From Irineochytrium annulatum (taxonomy: Eukaryota; Chytridiomycota; Chytridiomycetes; Chytridiales; Chytridiaceae), in the NCBI GenBank assembly GCA_027600665.1, contig JADGJL010000108.1, forward strand, positions 7,259 through 41,817: 34,559 bases of DNA, read 5' to 3'. Below, piece after piece: positions 1 through 10,764 of this stretch (within the stretch, counting starts at the first letter, position 1; every line of letters starts with the position of its first letter). Under the pieces are notes generated by a model. That model was not told the origin of the DNA. It made no database searches and saw only the letters and a program-made list of their open reading frames with translations. The translations under genes were made by a program, and so were the position numbers.

Positions 1-1
1 A

Positions 2-990
2 AAAGGACACAAAGGTGCGGTTTGGAGCGCAAAGCTGACCCGAGACGCCGGCCTCTCCGTCACGGGCTCTGGCGATTTTTCGGCGAAGGTATGGAACAAC
101 GTCACTGGCGCGACGGTCTGCACCTTCGACCACAAGCACGTCGTCCGTGTCGTCGACATCTCGGACGACGGTCGTTACGTAATGACAGGCGGGATGGAGA
201 AGAAGATCAGAATCTTCGACCTGCAGGCAAGCCCGCAGACGGAACCGATCAGGACGTTAGAGGGGAATAAGTCCGCGGTGAAGGCGGGTCTCTTGGATTC
301 TGTACACGGGTCGGTATTTCTTTGGGGCTATTATGGTGTACTTGCAGCTGAATTACCGTCTGGACAGCCTCGTATTCAATGGGGATGATAAGGAGCTGCG
401 TGTTTGGGACCTCCGCCAGTCGACGCAAGTTAGCAGCCGGCTGTTCGATAGCGAGCTTACGAGCTTAAAGTTTTCGTGGGATAAGCGCTTCATTATCTGC
501 ACGGCGGGAAAGAAGGTTTATTTTTACGACGCTATTAGGTAGGCTTTTACTTGCAAGAGGAGTTTCCGTGCGTTGTTGACTATGGTTGAAGTGCGGATCT
601 GGTCAAGTCTTTCGAGACCGAGATTGCCGTGTCGTCCGCGAGCCTTCACCCGTCAGGCTCGCGCTTTGTCATTGGAGGATCGTCAGACCTATGGGTTAGG
701 GTGTATGACTTTGTGTCCGGGAAGGAGCTCGAAGGTACAAGCTTCAACGAACTATTGAAGCTAATGTCCTTTGCCCAGTGTATAAGGGCCATCACGGACC
801 CATACATTGTGTGAGCTACAGCCCGGATGGTCAGTTGTACGCGACGGGATCAGAGGACGGGACTGTGAGGTTTGTAGACTTCGATTCTGCAGCATTCGAA
901 CTTAATTTGCTGGAAGGCTTTGGCAGACCTTCCCCGGAACTGCTTACGGTTTATGGTTCGTTGGCGTTCCTCATTTTTATGCTAACGTAA
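2..990 (+). CDS. STRAP: STRAP/Unrip-like WD40-repeat protein, 5' end outside the window
   Basis: The family is a WD40 beta-propeller adaptor (serine-threonine kinase receptor-associated protein, also in the SMN/Gemin complex). Reading from base 2, the protein opens inside a WD repeat (GHKGAVWSAKLTRDAGLSVT) and continues through several more: KVWNNVTG, KIRIFDLQ, LRVWDLRQ, SSASLHPSGSRFVIGG and GHHGPIHCVSYSPDGQLYAT. Order and spacing match STRAP closely. Likely exons are 2-277, 348-538, 592-734 and 779-990. The donor of the first intron is uncertain (278 or 288). The joins at 538/592 and 734/779 restore conserved residues (KSFE, VYKGHHG) and keep frame. The last exon departs from the family after GSEDGTVR: the usual WQT..GKTYGLWK ending is not visible and the frame stops at 990. 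Either the C-terminus has diverged or a splice was missed. Family identity is secure; both ends are not. Confidence 0.85.
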
Positions 991-1508
991 ACTTCGCGTA
1001 GGCAACCAGCATGATGCTCAGGTGGATTAAAAGTCTTGCAGAGTGAAAGGATGCAGTGAACCTATGTAATCGGCCGTAGTGGTTAGAGAATAAAATGGTC
1101 GATGAATCCTAGCAAATTTGACATCTGGCTCTTACTATCACGAAGTTGACTTCGTTAAGCTGCTCAGCGGCAGTCCGGGAAGTGGAAGTGGCCAGGCGAG
1201 GGCCGAGATCGCGGTGCCGTCGCCAATCTATATGATAAAGGAGCTCGCCAAAATAGCAGCGCATTTCGGGCGGGGGCGGTCTTCAAGTCGCCCAAACAAT
1301 ACTTTTGACAAGGGGATTTACACATTGACATTATTCATACAAGGCCGCTATAGAGCGAGAGTGCACCTCCCCGTGATCCTCGTCCTCGACAACCCCGCAT
1401 AGACGACCGCCGGCGGCCCCGTACATCGACAGCAACCCATCAGTCGACACCCCGGCATCTCCCTCCCCTTCCTCTGGACTGCGTCGCTTGACCACCCCCG
1501 GCCGGACA
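991..1508. other. Intergenic; likely promoter of the WSC gene
   Basis: I see no supported gene. Short open frames occur on both strands, but none has a recognisable domain or a good splice structure. A patch at about 1070-1115 has weak tRNA-like A-box and B-box strings that sit too close together for a tRNA. Confidence 0.4.
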
Positions 1509-4500
1509 ATGACTCAACCAAAGGGAACGCGCTGGTCGCTGGCGCTCCTCCTCTCGCTGGCGACCGGGTCGTTGTCGAGGCCCATCTCGTCGCGGCAATG
1601 TACCCAAATCTACACCGAGACAACAGACAGCTCTGCGATCACATATAAGCAGCGGCATGTCTGGCTGAATGGAGATGACACCTTGTAAGGATTCGTGACG
1701 ATTGAGGAGGGGCCGACGTTCTCTGGGTCAATGAGTGGGCTGGAGAGACCTTTGGAAAGCTTTGGGCACCAGGAGAGCTCAGGAAGAACGGGCAGACTGA
1801 TAGCTGTTGTTGATTATGAATGACGTTACTCACCATTGCTTCCTTCTTCTCCATCCAGGGTTTGGGACTTCGGCTCTAGATCACAGTACGACTCCAGGCC
1901 TCGGAGCAGACGGGCAAATACCGAAAACGACGACTCCACCACCACCACCACCTCCCGCCCCGCCGTCGCTGTTAACCCCATGTACTTCCCCGTTTACCCC
2001 AACGGCGAGTCCGCCGGCGCACCCATCATCGGCATCACGCCTTGCGACGTGGGCTACTCTGACGCGTGGGTAAAGGTGGAGTTCACAGTCGACCGATCTG
2101 TTGGGATGGACGAGGTTAGTCCTTTTTGTTTGTTGTCTTCGGCTCTTGCGAGTGCTGATAATTTGTTCCTTTAGTACACGGATGTGGCGGAGCTGACGCC
2201 AAAGGTTCTGCGGGAATCCAAGGTCCATGGGGTTTACAACCTCCCAGTGGTACCTCCGGGGAGTACGATGGAGGGTGATAATACGGCGCTGGTAGAGGGC
2301 TGGTTCAGGTGTGTTTTACCAGTAAATTCAAAGCGGAGAACAGATTCTTACATGTAACTAGCGGCTCTCACATCAACTTCTTCGACTTGGGTCTCGGTGA
2401 GCTCTCCAACGTGAAGACGTTCCGGGATGGCTCGGCCGTTGTGTCCCCTTACAGGGCCGCCATCCTCCCCAACGGCAACGATGTTATCTTGGAGAAGGCG
2501 CAAGCCGGCAACCCGGACACGTTCTACTCGTACGAGCACAAGTCGTTCCAATAACCTGTTTTTGCATTGCGACGCTTCAATTTCCGCGACTTTCCCCTTT
2601 CCCTTTCTCATTTTTCGGGCGGCTATTCCGATTTTGTCCTTCATTCCCGATCGCTTTCGCTATCCAATTTCGGTTCCGATTCCTAACCCGACCTTTTCTC
2701 CGTTTTTAGGTCCGTCGATGTCGACATGAAGAAGGTTGGGAAAGATGTGAAGTCCTTCAAATCTGTGGAGTCAGTCTCTCTTCGGCCGACGGAGTCTAGC
2801 CAGGTCTTCAACTACCCGATCGTCCAGGCGGTGAAGCCCGACCTTTTGGTTATTCAGCGGAGGGCGGACAACGCGGTAAGGTTCTTCCATTGTTTGTTGC
2901 AAAGCGCTTACGTTGCTAATTTGTTTGTTTTTGAAGACCGTTGCTTTTACGACTCAAACGGCGACCCCCGTGGCCCTTCCTTCGACCATCTCCCACGAAA
3001 GCCAGACCGCTCAGGCTGCCCCGGTGGCCCTGACCCCCGGTGTCCATCCGCAGCCGGTCCACGCGCAGCCGGCCGTCACCCTCCGCCCGCCGAAGGCGAC
3101 CAAGACACCGGTCAAGCCGGCCATGTCGACGACCGTCATTGTCGTGACGCACACGGCCACGCCCGTCTCGGCTGTCTACATGCCTGCGGTGTCGACCCCG
3201 GCGAAGCCCACGCCCACCTACTGCGCCGGCGTCAAGAACCAGCAGCCCGTCTGCATCTCATCAACGCAGTTCCAGATCTGCATGAACGGAGGTTTGTTCC
3301 TCCTTTAAATCCTTATCATGTATGCTGATCCGGAACCTTAGCTCCGTCGCTGGCCGCTCCCTTGATTTGCGCCCCGACGATGACCTGTTGCCAGGCCACC
3401 GGCGAGTGCGCGGTCAACTGCAACGCGGCCCCCGCGTCGCCTGTCGTTAGTCCCATCGTCACCCCGGTCCCGCCCGTTGCTGTGCCCGTGGTCAATAACC
3501 CAGGCCCGTCGCCGCTCTCCCCGCTGGTCCAGTACGGCACGCCTTACTCGGCCCCGCAGGTGCCCGACTACTCCTTGTCGCCTTCGGCTACCTACTCCAC
3601 CATCGGCATGGTGGCCACTCGTCAGGCCGCCTCTGCCCTGCGGACCTTGGCAGCGCCCGCCGCTGGGGGCGCCGGTGCATCTAGCGGGATGGCCGCCGGT
3701 GCCGCGTCAGCGCCCGGCGCTGCCGCCGGATTTGGCGCCGGGTTCACCGCGGACCAAATCGCAAACTTTGCGCTGTCGGTCGGGAACGCCCAGGGTACCA
3801 TCGATCTTGATGCGCTCGCCAAAGCACTTGGCAATGGTCAGCTCCCGACGGCCGGCGCTATTACGGCCCTCTTCGGCGGAGGTGCGACGCAGGGAGCCAT
3901 CGCCGCACTCTCCAATGCTCTCACCCTCGGCTACAAGTGGAAGTCCATTGGCTGCTTGTCGATCCAGGCCAACCCTTCCGGTATCCTGCGTTCTAACCTT
4001 GGTCTCGCCAACACGCTCGAGGAGTGCTCCCTTCTCTGTGCTGCGGCGACGTCACCCGTTGGATACGGTGTCTTCGGCATGTACGGGAACGTAAGTTGCC
4101 TCGTGATGAGTCGCCTTGTTTCTTTGCGGCTTACTCAAACACTCCTTTCTCTAGGTCTGCTTGTGCGATTACGCTCTCCTGAACTCGACCTCGCTTGACG
4201 TTAGCCCTTCGCTCTGCAACATTCCTTGCTTCGGCGCCGCCAACGAGAAGTGCGGCGGCAACACGTACCCCTACCAAATGAGCGCCTACATTGGTGGGAA
4301 CGCCACCTTCGCCCCAACTTTGAGCAGAAGGAGTGAGGAGGACGACATGGAAATTTCGGAGGTTGTGACGGAGTCGAAGGAGGTTGCGGCCTTTAGGCAT
4401 AATTTGGACGTCCACGAGCTGCCTCCCATGAACTTCTACAACTACTCCCGTCTCGGTTGTCTTCTAAACCCCGCCAAGGTCTTGCCCGACCTTGACCTCG

Positions 4501-6094
4501 AACCAAACGCCATCTATACGATTGAGACTTGCGCTGACCAGTGCTCAGCAAAGCTTGGAGCAGGCTGGGGCTACTTCAGTGTTTCGCTTGGGGTAAGCTT
4601 TTAATTTACTTCACTTGATGAAGGTATCTGATCGTCGTTTCCAGAACTGCCACTGCGGTCACAACCTTCACTTAGAAAAGAAACTGACCGAGACTCTATT
4701 GGACCTGGAATTGTGCTCGCACAAGTGCGCCGGAGACCCAGAGATTCCGACTTGCGGTGGCTCGAAGCCCGGTCAAAATTTCGGCATCACCTACATCATG
4801 ACCGTGCAGGGTATTGCTTCACATATCGACAAGGACGGGCACGCAACGTTCGACGTGACTGTTGCCTCCGTGCCGCCTGCATCCATCGCACCTATCGTCC
4901 CTGATGCCTCTACCACAACGACGACGTCGTCTACCCCTGCGGCCGTCTCCACGACAACGCAGGCCGTAACCACGACGCCGTTCACGTCGCCGGTCGCGAC
5001 CACGAGTACGGCAGAGGCAACTACGACGACCACTACGACCACTACTACGACGACAATGGTTACTTCGACGACAACTACGACGACCGCCGCTCCTACGTTC
5101 ACGTACCCGCCCGGAGGGTGCGCCGGAATTCCGGACAACAACTTATCTTGCGTCGACGATAAGACCTACGGCGTCTGCAGGGCAGGACGTAAGTAGCTCT
5201 GCTAATATTTCATACTTGGAACCCTTTTTTTACTGAGTCGTATTAGAATTCTGGAAGGACCTTCCTCGGACCTGCCAAACGGGCATGGTGTGTTGCACCG
5301 CTCTAAACGCGTGTGTCTTGCCTGGCACCTGCGGACCGTCGTCTTCGGCGCCACCGCGGCCGCCCACTTCCACCAAAACGATGACTTCGACGCGGCCTGT
5401 CATTCTCCCGCCGCCGCCGACCTCGACGTCGTCAAGGTCGAACTTCGAGCCGCGCAGAAGTACGACCAGTTCCACAAGGAAACCGGAAACTTCCGCTCCT
5501 CCCACGAACACGGTCTACTACTTCCCTGGTGGCACCAACGCGCCGCCGGCGACGACCGCGACGTACGCGGGATACATTCCGCCCCCGCCGCCCATGTCGC
5601 AGACGGCACCTCCCACTAGTGCCACCATCATTGATAAGCCGGCTGTCATCTTGACGACGACAACTACGAACGCCCTGCCCGCCTACCTATTCGCGCCCAC
5701 CGCCGTCGCGACGACCGCCGCCGCCCAGTACCTCAACATGTACCACCTCCGCAACGAGAATGTCATGCACAACGTCGTTCGGAACATCAACAACTTTGGC
5801 GCCAGGGATAAGATCAAGGTTCCCCGCATGGCGCCCCGCGCCCCTGCGCCTGCCATGCTCGTCCCGCGTGCGCCCGAGCCCATTAAGGCGCACGCCGCCG
5901 GCAAGGAGTACCTCAACAACTACAAGGATGTCGTCGGCGAGTCGCCCATGGTAATCAACAGCAAGGCAGACGGCGAGGCCAAGAGGGAGGCGGCCTACAC
6001 GGAGAACAAGGTGCTGGTGGACGCCTTGATGTCGAAGGGGATGAACAAGGAGCAGGCGATTGACTTCGTCCTTGGGATGAACGGGTCCGCCTAA
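1509..6094 (+). CDS. Large secreted protein with two WSC domains and two CBM19-like cysteine motifs
   Basis: Ten exons: 1509-1684, 1859-2114, 2175-2308, 2362-2529, 2710-2875, 2937-3291, 3342-4090, 4155-4592, 4645-5188 and 5247-6094. They sum to 3834 nt (1277 aa) with matching phase at every junction. A signal peptide (TRWSLALLLSLATGSLS) follows the ATG at 1509. Residues about 25-300 are an ectodomain I do not recognise. CBM19-like cysteine motifs (C..C..F..C..G..C....CC) lie at about 395-444 and 972-1025. WSC domains, which in the family bind glycans or sense the wall, lie at about 615-712 and 762-867. An Ala/Gly/Ser-rich linker precedes WSC1; Thr-rich and Pro-rich stalks flank the second cysteine motif. 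No C-terminal membrane helix or GPI signal is seen, so it is probably a wall or extracellular protein. An alternative donor at 2542 for intron 4 keeps the phase and adds four residues. Confidence 0.8.
4912..5096 (+). repeat. Thr-codon microsatellite-like tract (ACN repeats)
   Basis: A degenerate run of ACG/ACC/ACT/ACA codons inside exon 9 of the WSC gene, including 12 uninterrupted Thr codons at 5020-5055. It encodes a Thr-rich stalk likely to be O-glycosylated. Such tracts readily change length between alleles. The poly-valine frame on the opposite strand is a by-product. Confidence 0.85.
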
Positions 6095-6783
6095 ATTTGT
6101 GGAACCCTTTGATTTCATGGTGTTCTTGCTTTCTCTGCTTGAATTAGTTTATTTTACCCTCTGAGAGAATAGTCTATAATCTTGGTGGTGAGAGTCGGGG
6201 CGCTCGCGGTCTCCTTTCCCATTTTCTGTGTGTGTGTGCGTGTTGAGTCGGGTAGTACGGGTTGGAAGGTGGTGGATGGCCGGGAGAAAAAAAGGTGATT
6301 CGGAGAAGCTAGCGTATTTAATGACCTCCGCTTTATTAATTTAATGACACGGACCCTTCTCCACACAACTTACACGCATAGTTATATTGTTTTTACTGCC
6401 TCTTCTAGAATGATACTTTTGCTAGGCAGAACGTTTTAGGGGATTTGGGCTGAAGAACATTGTCAAAGTAGAGCGATACTTCCTACCTCAAGTAGAATAG
6501 AAAGCGAACTTTGGTCATGGATAGGCGGCGTATTCTTTATTTTCTTCTCTATCCCTCTTCGGAGTTCGCTGAACTCTTACCTTTACCGGTTCGCTTTCCC
6601 ATTTTGCTGTTCGGTTTAATTCCGCTACCTTCTCTTTTTCTCGTGCCTGACCTTCGATCTCGTTACATTTTCTAAAGTCATCGATGTAATAATAAACATT
6701 AACGAAAACTAATCACGCGGGAGAAGTAGCTATTTATTAACGTTATCCTTTACTGTTTCTCCGGCTTCGGAGTCTCCACCTCT
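6095..6783. other. Intergenic, AT-richer
   Basis: Probably the 3' UTR of the WSC gene followed by spacer. It is AT-rich compared with the genes and holds a short GT-repeat near 6228-6242. I see no supported gene on either strand. Confidence 0.5.
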
Positions 6784-8222
6784 CTATTTCGCCCACGCTT
6801 TGAGGTAACATGCGCTATCGTATAGCTTGGTGGCATAAACAACTCCCCACCCGACACCGGAAAGCTTCCTCAACGCCTCCAGCACCTCCGTCTTACTAAA
6901 ATACCTCGCGTCTTTACCTCCTTGTCCACAAAACTAGCCTTGTCGCTCATCGTCTGCCGATTATCCCAAACCTCAGCTGGCTCGGCAACGGCCATGGCTG
7001 GGACGAGTGATAGATGCCCCTGCCGACACCGATAGCTGTTTCCTCCTGACCTTCCGCCTCACAGCCTTTTTAATAGACTCGCTGGGCTTCACGAACCGTG
7101 CGATGCAGGAATACATACTCTGCGGCCAGGCTTTCTGGCGGCCGAGGAGGCAGCTCGTCATGCTTAGAGGCAATGCAGGTGATGACGACGAGGTCCTTGC
7201 GCGGGTATGTGAAGTTCTATGGACTTAATGGCGATACAAGATTGCTCGGGCAGAGGCGCTGATAACTCGCTTGCGGGTAAGAGGAAGTAAGAACCGGCCT
7301 GAAAATGGAGGGAAAAGCAAGATGTGCTACCTTTTGAAGATGTATTGAAACCGCAAGCAGAGCAAAATTTGTACCGCGTGTTCCAACCATACTTATCACA
7401 TGCACAAAAATGGCCGCTGCCCCGTTTGGCCCAGCTGAACGCTGGAGGTCTGGCCTCCTGAAACTCCCCTCCGCATTCAGCGATCAACTTCTTCAGCGAC
7501 TCTAAGTTCGTCCCGTCCAGCGCCAAAACATGCTATCGACTTCATGCACGCCGAGGAACACCAACGTCTCGTCCTCCTATCCCAATCCAATGACCTTCTC
7601 GCGCCCTACCCAGACAAGCTCCTTCCTTTCACCGGAAGTTTTCTATGCGTCCATCACCAAATCGTAGCTTCCCCCTTCCGCTACAGTCCCTCCTCCAACC
7701 TGACCGGGGACATCCGATTCAATGGGCTGCCCTTAAACAACTTCGCCGTCTCATTAATGTACTTGCTCGCCCTGGTCTCAGCTAGCGGCTCCCACTCCTT
7801 CCATCCGAGCCGCTTCGCGCAGTCCGTTGCGTCAAACGCCATGGCGAGATCCAACGCCGTCTATGGCGGTGTGTCGCTCGTCCCCAGTGTCGCGTCCGCG
7901 CCTCGAGAGAGCAGCAGGCTCATGGGGCGGGCGCGTTATTGTACCGGCAGACGAAGTGGAGTGCCGTTGTGATCTGGGCGTTCAGATGGGTTGGGGCGTG
8001 ACTTAGCAGGAAGGTGGCCTTGGAGAGATCATGGGGCACGATCGCCTCGAACAGGTCGTCGGGGGTCGGCGATGGCGCCGTCTTCGCTGTCACGACCATG
8101 CCCCGTCTGAGCCAAATCATTCCAGTCAAACGCGTTGAAGGCGCTGATGCGAGTGTCAATAGCCAGATTACCAGATTACATCGAATGGTCGCCCTCGCGA
8201 CGATTACGGTCTCCATATACAC
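6784..8222 (-). pseudogene. Ankyrin-repeat-type gene remnant with many frameshifts and stops
   Basis: Read on the minus strand, coherent protein segments follow one another but keep changing frame. In order they include DLSKATFLLSHAPTHLNAQ, TALHFVCRYNNAPAP, then after a frameshift near 7921 MSLLLSRGADATLGTSD, a TAG at about 7861-7863, then TALDLAMAFDATDCAKRLGW. Further down come ETLVFLGVHEVDSMF, NLESLKKLIAECGGEFQEA, KDLVVITCIASKHDELPP, and finally VLEALRKLSGVGWGVVYA before a stop at 6784. The TALHFVCRY..LLLSRGADATL pattern is the ankyrin consensus. At least five frame changes and three internal stops lie between segments, too many and too close for introns. I infer decay; assembly errors are a less likely alternative, since the neighbouring genes are intact. 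The original 5' end is not clear. Confidence 0.6.
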
Positions 8223-8575
8223 GCCAATCGTTCCATTTCATTATCTTGTAAGTATTAATACTCTGCTCAACATCACGCGTCCGCATGCATTGAATGGAAA
8301 TCGGAAGCAATGTAAATGCATTCGATGCGACAAGGACATCCACACTTTTTACGTTGCGAAGTGATCAGCGCGGTCTCATCGCTCGAGCGTTCATCCATCT
8401 TTCAAACGCCACGCTACGGATCACGCCTAGGGAATTCGACGACGTCGGTCGTGACGATGGAAGCCCAGTCTGTCCTTCTGGTAGATCTGCCAGTGGGGTG
8501 GATGCAAATTGCATCAAAACGCATGAAGCGGCAGGCTCCTCGAAAACTTCACGAAATTCATCGACATCACCCAAA
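8223..8575. other. Spacer between ankyrin remnant and cofilin
   Basis: Probably the cofilin promoter, and perhaps the former 5' region of the ankyrin remnant. Long open frames cross it on the plus strand but show no domain and run into the cofilin intron. Confidence 0.4.
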
Positions 8576-9654
8576 ATGGTGCGTGATAGGCAGACAGCGG
8601 CGCACGCCGCCCTTCGCGATACTGGTGACCGGAGACGGCCGGATCGCTTTCTGGTGCTTGTGGGAAGGCCGGGCGGGAGCTTGGCTGTCAGACGGCCATG
8701 GCGATCGGACGATCGGCGCCTGCCCTCGGGCTGGCATTCGGCAGTTTCCTGCGTCTGGATGCCGTCGACACATGTTCTGCAGCTTGTTAGGATGTCTGGG
8801 CTGTCAGGATGCTGGGGATGGCATGTTGGGAGGTTATCTCGTGTGGTTTTGGCCCGGGTATCAAACGGCTCGGAGGCGCGCGATGCGCAACAGCGGGCGG
8901 CGCGTTGCCAAAGCTTTCGTTGCTGGGCTTGGGATCTGGGAAGCCGCGCAAGATGTACAAGTTTAGTTGGTCTAATCTCTGATTTCTCTTCATCTCAGTC
9001 CTCCGGAGTACAAGTTGCGAACGAAGTCATCACCCTTGTATGTTTTTTGACCCTTCCTTTGTTATCTCGCCTCGCTAATCGAATGCTCGACCTTCTATGT
9101 TCAACGCAACTTCGACGCGGACTTTGTTAGTTCGAGGAGATGAAGCTGAGGCGGAAGTACTCGTTCCTGGTCTTTAAGATTCAGGAGTCCCTCATCGTCC
9201 CCGACCTGATCTTCACCATCGAGCAAGGCGAGGCGGCGGGCACCGACCAGACTTTTAAGAACTTCGTGGACCGTATGCCGGCTGACGAGGGGCGGTACGG
9301 CGTCTTCGACTTTGAGTACGACAGTGGATCCGACGGTGTGAGGAACAAGCTTGTGTTCTTCCTCTGGTACGCATATTTTGTGGCTGTGAATGATACTGAC
9401 CTTGTTTTATCGTAGGGCCCCTGACACCTCCAAAATCCGCTCCCGCATGCTCTACGCCTCCTCTAAGCTCGCCATCCGCCAACGTTTGGACGGAATTCAC
9501 ACGGAAATTCAATGCACTGACCCTGCGGAGGTCAGTTACTCGTTCTTAGGACTTGGCTAACTCAGATACATCCCATCAGCTCGCTTACGAGTCCGTCTTC
9601 GAGAAGCTCGCACCAAAGGGCGCCGTCCCCGTTCACCGCCCTCCTAAGGCTTAA
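8576..9654 (+). CDS. COF1: Cofilin / actin-depolymerising factor
   Basis: This is an ADF-homology protein that severs and depolymerises actin filaments. Exons: 8576-8578 (ATG only), 8999-9037, 9131-9366, 9416-9530 and 9580-9654, totalling 468 nt (155 aa), close to the usual 140-165. The sequence follows the fungal family: SSGVQVANEVIT, MKLRRKYSFLVFKI, YGVFDFEYDSGSDGVRNKLV, then FFLW joined across an intron to APDTSKIRSRMLYASSK, and finally LAYESVFEKL. The actin-binding long-helix region (APDTSKIRSRMLYASSKLAI) is present. The first exon is inferred. The reading frame after 8999 lacks a nearby ATG, whereas ATG at 8576 sits in a strong context (cccaaaATGG) immediately followed by a good donor (GTGCGT), giving a 420-nt first intron. 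Splitting right after the start codon is known in fungal actin-related genes. Family call near certain, first exon about even. Confidence 0.9.
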
Positions 9655-10764
9655 GTTAATTGGGTCGTGGTGATAAGGTGTTTTCATATGCGTATTGTTT
9701 ACTTGGGTTATCACTTCTTGTTCCCTTTGGCGTTGTTGTGTCTTAGTCTGTTGCGGGGGATGGTGTAGAGGCCGTATGGAGTGGGCGGAATGTCCTAATT
9801 TTGGTTATCCCGCGCTTGCTCTGTCTTTTGTCGTTGACATCAGTGGCAACCGTGGGTGCAGGTCGACAACGGAAACAAAACATTCTTTCTATTTTCATAT
9901 GGGCTTTTGGGTTGCTGCTTTAGTTTCTTTCTTTGTATCACCAGCATAATTAAAGAATCTCATTCCAACCCATCTTTTTGAAGTGTTCTGCTCAGCCAAC
10001 AGCTCGGATGAGTACGAATCTGCAATTAAATATTAGTTAAATATTACTTCCACATATCACCAGCGTCGTCTTATCGTCTTCGGATTCCACAGCGGCAAGT
10101 CCAGACTTGAGATTGGGCTTTAATAAGGCTTCCACCGGGGGGGTGATTCTTCTTGATGTATCCATATATGTTTGCAGGCGCAAATGGCTGAATCCATGGC
10201 ATTTCTTCAGGCAGGCTGGTTCCGACCACGCAGACCTTGCAGACCTTGTCGCTGTTTTGATGCCGTGGGCGAAGCATACCCGTCAACGGCTTCCCAAACT
10301 TGCAGGCAAGATCTTACAAACTCTCCACCCGCTTGTTCGCACGTATTAATCGACGTATCTCCGAGCACCTCGACGCCTTGCAGTTATGCGCGCTGTCATC
10401 CGTGTCTGATTTCAGCGAAAGCCACCTCGAAGGTGGCTTGACAATGTGCTGATGAGTGCATATTACCGTAAAATCTAGTCCACACTAACAAGGGAGGTTA
10501 TTGCTGGCACCTCCACGTTCCCTGGTTTAAAAACTCTGTGCTCCGTACCACCACATATTTGTGGATCATAATTGCATTCAAAAAACATTTTCTCATTATT
10601 TCGAAAGCTTGAGTACAAAACACAGCAGCAATTCCGTTCGTTCGCTGTGAATAAGTTTCAAGGAACGTTCATATCATAGCCAGTTGACACGTTGTCTTTA
10701 GGTTACGTAATGTTTCCTTGTGCTTATCGCAAATGCAGCCCCCAACCAGCATAATCACACTCGC
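9655..10764. other. Tail-to-tail spacer between cofilin and TAF3
   Basis: Contains the 3' UTRs of two convergent genes and otherwise AT-rich DNA, especially 9940-10060 and 10540-10720. A minus-strand open frame at 10071-10286 has two Cys pairs but no recognisable fold. I see no supported gene. Confidence 0.45.

Noticed and set aside
1070..1115. tRNA-like string (GTAGTGGTTAGAG followed by GGTCGATGAATCC)
   Set aside because: The A-box and B-box are too close, and no acceptor or anticodon stem can be formed.
5640..6118. Minus-strand open frame opposite the WSC gene's last exon
   Set aside because: Antisense shadow of a well-supported exon, without domain or splice evidence.
8294..9130. A 278-codon plus-strand open frame before cofilin
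   Set aside because: No recognisable domain, unusual composition, and it runs through the cofilin first intron and the short second exon in a different frame.
10071..10286. Minus-strand open frame with KVCKVC and CRC, possible zinc ribbon
   Set aside because: Cys spacing does not fit a known zinc fold and there is no conserved context.
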